A DNA stretch of 62,858 bases from Planctomycetota bacterium. GTDB lineage: Bacteria > Planctomycetota > UBA1135 > UBA2386. A program made the translations under genes and the position numbers. Each line of letters opens with the position of its first letter. The first letter of the stretch is position 1. Location of the stretch: assembly GCA_002684655.1 (NCBI GenBank), contig NYVR01000001.1:1-62858 (forward strand). Reading direction: 5' to 3'. Of this stretch, positions 7,715 through 16,976 are shown piece by piece. The notes beneath the pieces are model-generated. The model did no database searches. It was given only the letters and a program-made list of their open reading frames with translations, and was not told the DNA's origin.

Positions 7715-9736
7715 ATGGAACGATCCTTTCCAACTCTCGCGAGGCTGCTGCTCAGCAGCGCGTTCTTCGCCCCAGGCGTCTTCTGTCAGGAAGCGTCGGC
7801 GAAGGATGAGGCGACGCAGGCGTTGAAGGTCAAGATCGACCAAGCGATCAAAGACTACGAAGCTATCCGCAAGGACAAGACGAAGGTGGCGCAGCGTCGT
7901 CGCATGCTCGGGTGGATCGGCGAGATCGACTCCCCTCGGGTCACCAAGTATCTCCAGGCCGAGCTGGCACGTCTCTCGCGTTATCCCTCGGGCGTATTCG
8001 TGATCGACGCCATGTCCAAGCGCCGGCGGCCCGGGGTCAAGGCGGACCTCATGCGTTCGCTCAAGCGCGCAGACGCACATTTGACCGTGCGCGTCGCAGC
8101 GACAGAGGCGCTGTTTGAGTTCGGTGAGGCGGCGACGGCAGAGTTGCTCGAGATTGCTAGCGATTCCAAGAACGTCAAAGTTCGGCAGGGGGTGTTGAAT
8201 GGACTTTCGCGCTGCGACTCCGAGTTGGTTCGTCGAGAGCTGGCGCGCTTGACCAATAACGGCACGCACGCGAACCGTCGCTTCATGCTGTTGAACACTG
8301 AGACCATCGTCGGTGACGCTGTCATCGATCGAGCCCGTGAGAAGGCAGTCAAACAAGGAAACCTGCTGGGGGCCTCGACGGCGTGGCGGATGCTCGCAGA
8401 GCAGAGCAACCCGCGCGCGCTTACGCTGACGCTGGACGTCATCGAACGCGTCTACGACGTGCCCGACGCGCTTGCTGCCGCCGAGCTGGTCCGCGGCCTC
8501 GCAGCCGTAGGAGACGCGGACTTCTACCCAGCGCTGCTGCGCTTCGGCGCAGTGCGGGGCCGCGCTGTGCAGCAGGCGCTCAAGGTCGCGGCGGGCAGCG
8601 CCGCAACGCAGCCAGAGTTGATCGATTTCTTGATTGAGGACGGCTTAGAGTCAGAAGTGATGGCTGAGCGAATGGCCGCGAAGACCCTGCTGTCGCAGGC
8701 TTCCGCGGCGGCGCTTCAGCCGCTGGTCGTGAAGGTCCGTAAGCGGCTCAAGCGGAGCCGTCGGAAGACGCTCGACACTGCTTCGGATCTTCACGAGCTG
8801 TTGTCCAAGGACCCGACGTGGGTGCAAGACCTCGCATCGATGGTCTCAGCTTCTGACTTGGAGAGCCGCATGCTCGGGCTGGCGCTGCTGCTTGAGATGA
8901 AGTCGCCAGCGGCCGTCACCGCCGCTCAGAAGTGCCTCAAAAACCGCGCCTGGGAGCTCCGATCACTCGCTTTCCGCTACCTCGCTGTAAACCGCGACGT
9001 GACCTCGATACCGGCGCTGATCAGTCGCTACGGCGTCGAAGACGGCCGGCTTAAGCATGAGCTCGACGCGGCGTTGTTCGTCCATACAGGTAAACGATGC
9101 TGGAGTCGTGGTGACTGGAGCCGCTGGTGGCGAAACAACAAAGAAGGCTTCGCGCTGCCGCACCCGAATACGGTCAAGGCCGGAGGCACGACCAGCGGCG
9201 GCCAGACCGTCAGCTACTACGACATCCCGCTGGTCAGCGCTCGCATTGCCTTTGTGGTCGACTACAGCGGCTCGATGGGCGCGAAGGTGGGCACAGACCG
9301 CAAACGCACGCGGCTCGACGTCGCCAAGAAGCAGCTGATCTCGGTCTTTTCCGCGCTACCTAAGACCCACAAGGTCAACGTCATCTTGTTCGAGAGCAAC
9401 GTCGATCCGATCTGGAAAGAGGTCAGGCCTCTGACCAACAGCAACCGCCGCGAACTTCTGGAAGAGGTGCAAGCGGTCAAGCAGACGGGCGGGACCAACA
9501 TGTTCGACGCCATCGAATATGCGTATCAGGACCCCGAGGTCGACACGATCTATCTGCTGACTGATGGCGACCCGGCCTCCGGCCGGTTTACGGAGCCGGC
9601 GGAGATTCTTGAGCAGATCCGGTTGATGAACCGTGCCCGACAAATCGTCATCCACTGCATCTCGATAGGGAAGCGCTCTCAGCTGCTGAAGGACATCGCC
9701 GAACTGACCAACGGCAGCTACAAAGAAGTTCGCTGA
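7715..9736 (+). CDS. Exported HEAT-repeat protein with C-terminal von Willebrand A domain
   Basis: The 673-aa product starts with a signal peptide (hydrophobic run about 9-20, then CQEASAK). Residues of about 50-440 form repeated helical pairs of HEAT type (for example FGEAATAELLEIASDSKNV). A VWA domain occupies about 505-673: the MIDAS motif DYSGS begins at Asp516 (DxSxS), the conserved Thr is in TGGTNMFDAI, and the distal Asp in LTDGDPASG. VWA domains bind ligands through a metal ion, and HEAT solenoids usually scaffold proteins, so an extracytoplasmic adhesion or assembly role is inferred. It is a single-gene unit with its own promoter-like sequence; the exact function is unknown. Confidence 0.85.
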   Translation: MERSFPTLARLLLSSAFFAPGVFCQEASAKDEATQALKVKIDQAIKDYEAIRKDKTKVAQRRRMLGWIGEIDSPRVTKYLQAELARLSRYPSGVFVIDAMSKRRRPGVKADLMRSLKRADAHLTVRVAATEALFEFGEAATAELLEIASDSKNVKVRQGVLNGLSRCDSELVRRELARLTNNGTHANRRFMLLNTETIVGDAVIDRAREKAVKQGNLLGASTAWRMLAEQSNPRALTLTLDVIERVYDVPDALAAAELVRGLAAVGDADFYPALLRFGAVRGRAVQQALKVAAGSAATQPELIDFLIEDGLESEVMAERMAAKTLLSQASAAALQPLVVKVRKRLKRSRRKTLDTASDLHELLSKDPTWVQDLASMVSASDLESRMLGLALLLEMKSPAAVTAAQKCLKNRAWELRSLAFRYLAVNRDVTSIPALISRYGVEDGRLKHELDAALFVHTGKRCWSRGDWSRWWRNNKEGFALPHPNTVKAGGTTSGGQTVSYYDIPLVSARIAFVVDYSGSMGAKVGTDRKRTRLDVAKKQLISVFSALPKTHKVNVILFESNVDPIWKEVRPLTNSNRRELLEEVQAVKQTGGTNMFDAIEYAYQDPEVDTIYLLTDGDPASGRFTEPAEILEQIRLMNRARQIVIHCISIGKRSQLLKDIAELTNGSYKEVR

Positions 9737-9770
9737 CCCGCCGGCGGCCTTAGCCAGCCACGCGAAAGCG

Positions 9771-10886
9771 CTACTTGACGAAGTGCTTGATCGCTCCGAC
9801 CACGTCGACCTGCTCCGCCTCGGTCAGACCTTGGAAGATCGGCAGCGCCAGCGAACGACGGCTCGCCTCCTCGGCGACCGGGAAGTCGGCGGCGTTATAG
9901 CCCAGGGATTCGAAGCAGGGCTGGCGATGGAACGGCACGGGGTAGTAGATCGCGCAGCCGACGCCTTGCTCGCGGAGGTGCTGGATCGCCGGGTCGCGTT
10001 GCTCCTCTGGCACGTGCAGCACGAACTGGTGATACGCGTGCCGATCCGTGTCCGTCGGCAACTCTGCCCACTCCATCAGGTCGGCCTCCTCGAACAACCG
10101 ACGGTAGTTGGCGGCGTTCTGCCGGCGGATCTCGGTGACCTCGTCCATGTCGCGGAGCTTCACTCGCAGCGCAGCGGCCTGCATCGCGTCCATGCGGAAG
10201 TTGCCGCCGATCGTGTGGTGTAGGTACTGCTGCGCCATGCCGTGGTTGCGCAGCAGCTTGCAGTGGTCGTAGAACTCGGTGTCGTTGGTGGTCATGAAGC
10301 CGCCGTCGCCGAGGCCGCCAAAGTTCTTGGTCGGAAAGGTCGACCATCCAGCGCAGAGGCCGTGGCCGCCGAGCATGCGTCCGTTGTGGCGCGCGCCGAT
10401 CGCCTGCGCGGCGTCTTCGATGAGCGGCACCGAGTAGTCGCGGCAGATTCGAACGACAGCGTCGACGTCGAACGCGGCGCCGAAGAGGTGGACGCCGACA
10501 ACCGCCTTCGGGTTGTCGCAGGCCTTCAGGGCTGCCTCTAGGCGTTCGGGGTCGATGTTCTTGAAGGTCGGCTCAGCGTCGACAAAGACCGGCGTCGCGC
10601 CGGTGCGGGCGACCGTGCCGGCAGTCGCGAAGAACGAGTAGGTCGGCAGCACGACTTGGTCACCCGGGCCGATGCCCAACGCCATCATTGGCGCGAGCAG
10701 GGCGTCTGTGCCTGAGGACATCGTCAGTGCGTGCTTACACCCCAGATAATGCGCCAGCTCTGTTTCGAGGTTCTCGACCTCGGGCCCGAGGATGTAGTGG
10801 CCGCTGCGCACGACGCGCACGATGGCTGCTTCGATTTCGGCGAGCTGCGCTTGGTTGCGCGTGAGGTCGATCAGAGGAACCGGCAT
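9771..10886 (-). CDS. DegT/DnrJ/EryC1/StrS family sugar aminotransferase
   Basis: These PLP enzymes transaminate nucleotide-linked keto-sugars to amino-sugars for surface polysaccharide synthesis. The 371-aa length is typical. PLP contacts are visible: SSGTDALLAPMMALGIGPGD (58-77), IEDAAQAIGA with Asp158, and the Schiff-base Lys187 in STFPTKNFGGLGDGG. The C-terminus has the usual small domain. It lies 42 bp downstream of the giant GlmS-like gene on the same strand, so the two may be co-transcribed and both act on amino sugars, although the keto-sugar substrate cannot be read from sequence. Confidence 0.92.
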   Translation of the reverse strand: MPVPLIDLTRNQAQLAEIEAAIVRVVRSGHYILGPEVENLETELAHYLGCKHALTMSSGTDALLAPMMALGIGPGDQVVLPTYSFFATAGTVARTGATPVFVDAEPTFKNIDPERLEAALKACDNPKAVVGVHLFGAAFDVDAVVRICRDYSVPLIEDAAQAIGARHNGRMLGGHGLCAGWSTFPTKNFGGLGDGGFMTTNDTEFYDHCKLLRNHGMAQQYLHHTIGGNFRMDAMQAAALRVKLRDMDEVTEIRRQNAANYRRLFEEADLMEWAELPTDTDRHAYHQFVLHVPEEQRDPAIQHLREQGVGCAIYYPVPFHRQPCFESLGYNAADFPVAEEASRRSLALPIFQGLTEAEQVDVVGAIKHFVK

Positions 10887-10928
10887 TGGCGCCGACAGAA
10901 TAGGCCTCTCGACGCGGGGCGAAAGGGC

Positions 10929-13900
10929 TCAATTCGCGTTCAGTGTCCCGTTGCGCCACCGGTCCGCGAGCGAGTAGATCGGTTCGCAGAGCAGATCGGC
11001 CACCGACATCTCGGCCATCTGGTCCTCTTCAAACGAAGGCTCGGTCTCGGTGACCGCATCGGCCAGCGCCTGGTAGCGGTTTCGGTATCCGCTGAGCAGG
11101 CTCCGCAGATCAGAGGCAGGCAGTCGTTCGTGCAGCTTGACGTGAATCAATGTGAGCCCGATAGCACGGCTGTCTTTGACCTCGGGCACGATCACCACGA
11201 TTCTGCCGTCGTTGCGGCCCCTCGCGACCATGAGCTTTTTCTCGCTGGCGACAAGGTGCTTGGTGCCGCGCAACTCGGGGTTGGCCTCGGTCCGGGACGT
11301 GATCTCTGCGGCGACGCCGCTGCGCTCGGTGACCGTGATCGTCGCGCCCTCATCGTCCACAGACCCGGAGATAGCGTATCGCGTGCTGCCTAACACTGAG
11401 GCGACGGCTCTTTCGATGCTGGCGAGCGCGCGCAGGTCGGCGTAGCTGAGGTGGTCGCGGCTGGCGCCAGCGGCCAACGCTGCCTTGACGAAGCGGTTGA
11501 CCAGCAGGGCTTCGTCGCTGCGCGAGATGCCGACGGTGACCGTCTTGGCTTGATGTTTGATCGCGTCGATCGGGCGAGTCAGTTGATCGATCGCCGTCGT
11601 GAGCGTCTCTGTCAAGCTGTCGATGACCGCGCCGGGTGTGCCCGGCTGGCCGTGCTCCGCGGCGAACGAATCCAGCGGCGTCAGCGCGAGCGCGTAGCTG
11701 CACAACGAGCTGACCTTCGTCACGGCGCTCGCTTCGAGCGTGCCGTCGTAACGCCCTGCCGACAGGTCGGATCGGAAGATCTTCCAGTGCGGCCGAAGTT
11801 GCTGCGCGAGGCTGTGTAGGGCGGCCTCCGGCGGCAGGTCTGCCGCACACGTCGCCTCGATCGCGACGCGCATGCGCCGGAGCGGGGTGGCCAGCTCGTC
11901 GATAGCCAGCGCGGCTCGGTATCCAAACAGGTGGCCAGCCATCGTCGACAGGATGTAGGCCAGCGACGGGTGGGTGTCCGGCACCTCGATCACCCCGTCG
12001 GCGCGGTCGAAGCGTGTTTGACCGGTCGTCGCGATCACGATCGGCGCGGCCTTGTGCGCTTTATAGATCGCGACCTCCTTAGCGACATCGTCTGCAGTCG
12101 AGCCGTCCATACCCGCGGCGCAGCAGAGGATCATTGGCTCGGACGAGAGGTCGATATGCTTCTTGTCCTCGGTCGCGTCACACGCGATCGACTTATAGCA
12201 GAGCTCCGAGAGCTTGATCCGGATCTCGGCGGCTGCGATGTGGTTCTTGCCGTTGCCGACGAGCGCCCAGTAGCGACGTGGAGGAGCGAGTGACCCTGCC
12301 AGTTCGGTGATGCGTTCGTCTTGGCTCAGCACCTCCCGCATCGCTGCTGGGAGCTCTAGCATCGCCTCGAGCAGTTCATGCTCAGACTCGTCGTCTTGGC
12401 AGCCTGCCGCGCGCGCGAGCGCTAGGGCTAGCAGCTGTCCGGCAGCGCACTGTGCGTAGAAAGCTTTGGTGCTGGCTACGCTCATCTCGACGTCGCGGCC
12501 GTCTGATGTGTATACGACGCCGTCGGCCTTGTCGGTGAGGTCGCTGCCGCGCCGGTTTACGACCGCGATGACGACTGCGCCGCGGCTGCGTACGAGGTCG
12601 ACGGTGCGGTTGGTATCGGTCGTCGTCCCCGACTGCGAGATGGCGACCACGATGTGGTCGCTCATATCGTCGGCCATGCCGAAACCTGACAGCTCGGTCG
12701 CGGGCTTCGCTTCTACGGCCACCTCCGTTCGAGAGAACGCGTCCGCGATGGCGCCGGCGATCGCTTGGCCCGCGACGGCGGCTGTTCCTTGACCGATGAC
12801 GATGATGCGTCGCACGCGACCCTGCTTTAGCGAGTAGGCGACCTTGGGCGGCAGTGAACTCTCGGGGAGCGTCACCCGGCGGCGACCGTCGCTCAGCGAG
12901 ACTCGTCCACGGAGCGTCTTCTCGAGAGATCCGGGGGACTCACTGATCTCCTTCATCAAGTAGTGCGGGTGGTCTCCGCGGTCGATGTCGCGGGTCGTCA
13001 CGCCCGCTGCAGCGAGATCGCTTGCCGCGACGGACAACTTTGTCGCGTCGTAGGCGAGGCGCTTCATGCCCGAGATGTCGCCCGCTCCTGCGCGATCGAG
13101 GACCACGACTTGCCCGCGCGAAGCGGCCGCGTTGTCGGGGTTTCCAGCCGTCTCGCCGTCCATTCGCAGATAGCGATCACAGTGTTCGACGACCCCATAC
13201 GGCTCGCTCGCAACGACGAACATGTCCTCGGCAAGTCCGACATAGAGGGCTTGGCCGGATCCGCGCAGAGCTAGCGCCAGTTGGTCCGGGCTCGCCGTCG
13301 ACGCTGCGCCGATCGCGACAGATCCTTCGAAGGCGCCGACGGTGCGACGGAACGCGTCGCAGAGCACGTGACCGGCTTGCATCTCGCGCGACACCAGCAC
13401 GGGGATCACCTTGGCGTCTGTTGAGATGGCGTCCGGAATATGGAGGGCGTGCTGCTCGATCAACTCGTGGTGATTATCGACGTCGCCATTGAGCGCGCCT
13501 ATTACGTATGGTCGTTGCGGACCGTCGACCTCTTCGTGGTTTAGCGGGTGCGCGTTTGCTTGGCTTATGATGCCGACGCTGGCCCAGCGCGTGTGACCTA
13601 GCACCGTTGTTTGAACCTCGCGCTCTCGCAGCGCCGCTTGCAGCAGATCGTCCGAGATGATCGCGTCTCGCAAAGCAGCCACGTTGTCGCCTAGCTCGCC
13701 TATCTCTGCCGCATGCTTGTAGACGAAGTTGAAGCTACCGTCAGCGCAACGCGTCGACTTGTTGCGGAAGAGTTCGTCGTTCGTCCTAGATGTCAGCAGG
13801 CGTTTTAGGTGCGGCTTTTCGAGGTCAACGCCGCTGACTATCACGGACAATCCCGCAGAGTCTCGCCCGCGCACTTCGAGTCGATCTAGCGCAGCCAGGG

Positions 13901-14354
13901 CCGTCTGCAGCGACGAGAAGGCGGCCGCTGCGCGTTGGTGGGGGATGTGTCCGCCAGCGAGCGCGCGTACGGCCGCCGCGTGGGCGGTCCTGTCGCGCTC
14001 AATGGCCCACAGTTCGTCACGGACGCGGACGAGCGCCGCGTTGCGCTGTTCTACGTCGGTACAAGCGTCGCGATTATGCGCTCGCTCGAGCTCTTCGGTG
14101 CGTTTTTGTAAGCGCGCGGCGCCGGTCTGCAGAGCCTCGACGAGCGCGTCATTCTCAAGCATCGTCCAGAGACCCGGGGTGCCTCGCAGCTCAAGGTCAA
14201 GGCTACACAGCGCGTGCGCGGCGGCGCTCAATTGCTCGGTCTCCGAGCTATCGCGGAGCTCATTTTCAGCCGCTGATAGCAGCGCGAGCAGACGTTCAGG
14301 TGTTGGGGGTGCCCTGCGGCTGTCTCGGCCCAGAACGGCGATGATGCCACACAT
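10929..14354 (-). CDS. Oversized GlmS-like protein: glutamine amidotransferase plus two SIS domains and a C-terminal extension
   Basis: The architecture is that of glucosamine-6-phosphate synthase (fructose-6-P + Gln to GlcN-6-P), but at 1141 aa it is nearly twice the usual length of about 610. Cys2 after the initiator Met is the N-terminal nucleophile. The GATase core is split by an alpha-helical insertion of about 140 residues (12-155) before RGRDSAGL (162-169); GHTRWAS (253-259) and LNGDVDNHHEL (288-298) follow. SIS1 covers about 510-645 with SQSGTTTDT (573-581) and VASTKAF (626-632); SIS2 covers about 690-815. The canonical LAKSVTVE tail is missing and is replaced by about 320 residues of unassigned sequence. 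It may be a GlmS of unusual form or a related isomerase; it is third in a minus-strand run and probably precedes the DegT gene in one transcript. Confidence 0.85.
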   Translation of the reverse strand: MCGIIAVLGRDSRRAPPTPERLLALLSAAENELRDSSETEQLSAAAHALCSLDLELRGTPGLWTMLENDALVEALQTGAARLQKRTEELERAHNRDACTDVEQRNAALVRVRDELWAIERDRTAHAAAVRALAGGHIPHQRAAAAFSSLQTALAALDRLEVRGRDSAGLSVIVSGVDLEKPHLKRLLTSRTNDELFRNKSTRCADGSFNFVYKHAAEIGELGDNVAALRDAIISDDLLQAALREREVQTTVLGHTRWASVGIISQANAHPLNHEEVDGPQRPYVIGALNGDVDNHHELIEQHALHIPDAISTDAKVIPVLVSREMQAGHVLCDAFRRTVGAFEGSVAIGAASTASPDQLALALRGSGQALYVGLAEDMFVVASEPYGVVEHCDRYLRMDGETAGNPDNAAASRGQVVVLDRAGAGDISGMKRLAYDATKLSVAASDLAAAGVTTRDIDRGDHPHYLMKEISESPGSLEKTLRGRVSLSDGRRRVTLPESSLPPKVAYSLKQGRVRRIIVIGQGTAAVAGQAIAGAIADAFSRTEVAVEAKPATELSGFGMADDMSDHIVVAISQSGTTTDTNRTVDLVRSRGAVVIAVVNRRGSDLTDKADGVVYTSDGRDVEMSVASTKAFYAQCAAGQLLALALARAAGCQDDESEHELLEAMLELPAAMREVLSQDERITELAGSLAPPRRYWALVGNGKNHIAAAEIRIKLSELCYKSIACDATEDKKHIDLSSEPMILCCAAGMDGSTADDVAKEVAIYKAHKAAPIVIATTGQTRFDRADGVIEVPDTHPSLAYILSTMAGHLFGYRAALAIDELATPLRRMRVAIEATCAADLPPEAALHSLAQQLRPHWKIFRSDLSAGRYDGTLEASAVTKVSSLCSYALALTPLDSFAAEHGQPGTPGAVIDSLTETLTTAIDQLTRPIDAIKHQAKTVTVGISRSDEALLVNRFVKAALAAGASRDHLSYADLRALASIERAVASVLGSTRYAISGSVDDEGATITVTERSGVAAEITSRTEANPELRGTKHLVASEKKLMVARGRNDGRIVVIVPEVKDSRAIGLTLIHVKLHERLPASDLRSLLSGYRNRYQALADAVTETEPSFEEDQMAEMSVADLLCEPIYSLADRWRNGTLNAN

Positions 14355-14380
14355 CGAAAGGTCTTCTCCTAGGGTGGGCG

Positions 14381-15598
14381 CTATCGCCCTTCGAATTGCC
14401 CGAGGCCTCGGCGCAGTTCGGACGCGCGCTCGGTCTCACCATGATCATCGAGCGCTTGGGTGAGCCGCTTGAGCCAGTCCGTGACGGACGCAGGCATCGA
14501 CGCGGGCGCGATCTTCGCGTTGGTCCTGCTGGCTTTCTGTGAGATGCGTAGGCTGTCGCAGATCACCACACCGACGCTCTTCTCAAGCGCGATCGATGTA
14601 CGATTCGCCGACAGTTTTCGCCACGTCTCGTCGTCGATCTGAACAGACTCCGCTCCATCGAGGCCGAAGTAAACCGTGCCGTCGTCGGACCACTGGACGA
14701 ACTTGTCACCGAACTTGCAGGACAGTATCTCGATTCCGCCAGCTGCGGCGGCGACGAGGTCCGTGCGCGGCTCGGGTGACAGCAGTGTTTGTTGCGAGCG
14801 CGCTTCGACGACGGGCAAGATCGCGGCGATTGCTTTTTGTTTGTCCCCTGCTTCGAACGTGGGGAAGTCGTCGCCGAGCCAGCGACGCATCGACTTGCTA
14901 GCTTCGGTCGCCAAGTTCGCGCCCCAGGGCGTCCCTAAGAACGTGCGCTCGTTCGCCAGCGCGTCGATCAGCGGCTGCATCGGCGGCGTCACGCCGGCGG
15001 CGAGGAGTAAGGTCGCGAGGCGCACGCGCGCGCGCGGGTCATGTTCGGGGAGCCAGAAAATTTCGTCGACCGGATTTCCGCCGAGGATCAGGCCGAAGCG
15101 TGCGTGCGAACGCATCAGCCAAGCAGGGTCGTTCTCAGCGCGGGTCGACATCAAGTACTCAACTTGGTCGACCGGTAGGCCTGCGGTGGCGCCTGCCGCC
15201 TCGATCTCTCGGTATGTTGGCAGTCGGAGCGCGAGGCCGCGCATCGCCGAGGAGCGCCAGTAGAAGTCTGGGTTCATCGTCCACGACCAGAGCAGGCGTG
15301 AAACCTTTGCTCCGCCGTCGCCGCTGTCGGCGATCGCGTCTACGAGCGAAGCTGGGAGCGCGTTGAGGCCCGCTTCGGCGGCGTATTCTTCGACTGCGGG
15401 GACTGCTGCGTCGCCGCCGGCGGCGACCTTGCGGGCCGCTGCGAGCCTGATGCCGTACCGTCGCGAGGTGCAAGCCTTGCGGACGTGGCGCGCCCAGTCC
15501 TCGTTTGTCGGATCTTGGGGTCGCGCTGCGCACATCGCGACCGTCGGCGTCGCGAGCACGACAGCGACCAGAATATGCACGGGGTTTGCGCTGCTCAC
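14381..15598 (-). CDS. Exported hypothetical protein, HEAT-like helices
   Basis: I do not recognise a named family. The 405-aa product has an N-terminal signal peptide (VHILVAVVLATPTVAMCAA) and then helix-rich sequence resembling HEAT-type solenoid (about 35-230), ending in a mixed region with SCKFGDKFVQWSDDGTVYFG that looks beta-rich. The inferred start is GTG at 15598, chosen because it overlaps the preceding gene's TGA as GTGA. It lies 26 bp upstream of the GlmS-like gene, so these genes are probably one transcript. Signal peptide and composition suggest a periplasmic location. Confidence 0.7.
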   Translation of the reverse strand: MSSANPVHILVAVVLATPTVAMCAARPQDPTNEDWARHVRKACTSRRYGIRLAAARKVAAGGDAAVPAVEEYAAEAGLNALPASLVDAIADSGDGGAKVSRLLWSWTMNPDFYWRSSAMRGLALRLPTYREIEAAGATAGLPVDQVEYLMSTRAENDPAWLMRSHARFGLILGGNPVDEIFWLPEHDPRARVRLATLLLAAGVTPPMQPLIDALANERTFLGTPWGANLATEASKSMRRWLGDDFPTFEAGDKQKAIAAILPVVEARSQQTLLSPEPRTDLVAAAAGGIEILSCKFGDKFVQWSDDGTVYFGLDGAESVQIDDETWRKLSANRTSIALEKSVGVVICDSLRISQKASRTNAKIAPASMPASVTDWLKRLTQALDDHGETERASELRRGLGQFEGR

Positions 15599-16020
15599 TG
15601 TGTCGTCGTCACCTCGTCGGCGTCCATCTGGTAGATCATGATGACGACGTCTTCTTCTTTCTCTTCGCCTACGAAGAGCGTGCCGCGCACCGTCACGACG
15701 CCTTCGTGTAGGTCTTCAGTCTCTCCTTCGGGGAGCATGCAGAAGATGATCTCGTTCATCTTTGGCGTGCCTGTGCAGCCGCAGTTGTCGTTGATCAGCA
15801 TGAACGAGTTGACCGGGCCGTCACCCGGAAATTCACGCCGCATAAAGCCGCGGACCTTTACTTCTTGCTCGTCGAAGGCGGTCACCTCCTTGGGCAGCTG
15901 CATCCCCTCTACGTAGTCGAACCCTGCGAGCACGTCGAAGCCGACGGGCTCGGGATCGCTGGCAGCGACGGTCAACAGCAAGAAGGCGGCAAGCGGACGC
16001 AGCATCGGCATTTCGAACAA
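15595..16020 (-). CDS. Small exported protein resembling DUF3299
   Basis: The 141-aa product begins with a hydrophobic signal (MLRPLAAFLLLTVAAS). The mature part resembles the DUF3299 periplasmic family: a VKVRGFMRREFPGDG strand segment, SFMLINDNCGCTG with a Cys-x-Cys pair, and a later VVTVRGTLFVGE repeat of the same strand pattern, followed by an acidic stretch. The family has no established function; the cysteines would permit metal or redox chemistry, which is inference. It is the first gene of a minus-strand run that continues through the GTGA overlap into the 405-aa exported protein. Confidence 0.6.
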   Translation of the reverse strand: MFEMPMLRPLAAFLLLTVAASDPEPVGFDVLAGFDYVEGMQLPKEVTAFDEQEVKVRGFMRREFPGDGPVNSFMLINDNCGCTGTPKMNEIIFCMLPEGETEDLHEGVVTVRGTLFVGEEKEEDVVIMIYQMDADEVTTTQ

Positions 16021-16493
16021 CCGGGGCCGAGCAGTGTAACAAGGAGCCGCTGGCGACGCAGGGTCTTCCCGTGTGCGTGTCCGAGGGCGCTAGCCATGTT
16101 CGCAGAGGATCGGTTGGAGCCAGAGGTGGGGTGGGTGATCGCCGCAGCCACGGCGCGACGTCTGCAGCGGCGTCGGTCTGGCGAGGGCATGTCGACAGGT
16201 CGCGAACGGGAGCGGGCTGGAGATGTCTGGCGACAACCACCGGCTCTGGTTTGGGTTCGGGATACCAGGATTGAGCTGCGAGCGATCGGGGGCGCCGTCC
16301 GCGCAGCTTGACAGGTCGGTGAGCAGGGCGCCGCTGCTTCGCCGTCGCCCTGTCACGCGGCAGCGGTGACGAGCTGGGTCTAGGCTGCGCTGAAGCACGC
16401 TTGCGCGCTGCGCGCGAGCGGACTACTTCATTGGGTGTCGGTCGGTCTGCGCGCGCGTGCGCGGCGGGATCTAGCTCGTAAATTCACTGCCTC
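16021..16493. other. 473-bp divergent intergenic region without a supported gene
   Basis: The region separates a minus-strand gene start (16020) from a plus-strand gene start (16494) and so should hold both promoters. Short open frames on both strands have the arginine-rich composition of frame shadows. A TAAATT-like hexamer lies at about 16480, close to the plus-strand ATG. A GC-rich inverted stretch (gcgcgctgcgcgcgagcg) lies near 16410-16430. I see no RNA gene or attachment site. Confidence 0.5.
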
Positions 16494-16793
16494 ATGTATT
16501 TTTGCGCCGCTGGCCTCGTTCTTCTGCTGCCGTTCGTCTTCCTGTTTTGCCAGGCCTTGACGTTCGCGCTTTATGAGGGCGCATGGCGTTGGCGATGTCT
16601 GCTGCCATTGCCGGTCGCGGTTGCGCCGCTCAGCATCTTGTATTGGTTCCAGACGCCGGTGGCGTTCGTGCTGGTGATGATCGCAGCTCCTACGGCGGGG
16701 ATGGTGGCGTTGGCCTTTGTCTGGGCGCTCTACAGTCGCTCTGCCGCTGCGTCCGCGGACGCCGGCTCTGACCCAGCAGACGAGGCGGCCTGA
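16494..16793 (+). CDS. Small membrane protein, about three transmembrane helices
   Basis: The 99-aa product consists of three hydrophobic segments (about 5-25, 34-52 and 55-78) and an acidic, Ala/Ser-rich tail ending DPADEAA. I do not recognise a family. It lies 183 bp upstream of the DsbD-like gene on the same strand, so it may share its transcript, but nothing in the sequence links it to redox chemistry. The start ATG has no clear ribosome-binding site. Confidence 0.55.
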   Translation: MYFCAAGLVLLLPFVFLFCQALTFALYEGAWRWRCLLPLPVAVAPLSILYWFQTPVAFVLVMIAAPTAGMVALAFVWALYSRSAAASADAGSDPADEAA

Positions 16794-16976
16794 TCGCGCG
16801 CCTGCGCGGTGCCGCCCGTGGCCTATGTTCGGTCCAGGGTCTCCGCTACGGGCCTCAGGGGCAGCGGCTGGCAGCGCGCAGACGGCCGCCTCTGGCGACC
16901 CAAGAGCGGTCGATTCCTTCAGCGCCGGAATAACTTCTTGGTCGTGCGGCGTGTCGATTTCGTCGGGGCTCGTATC

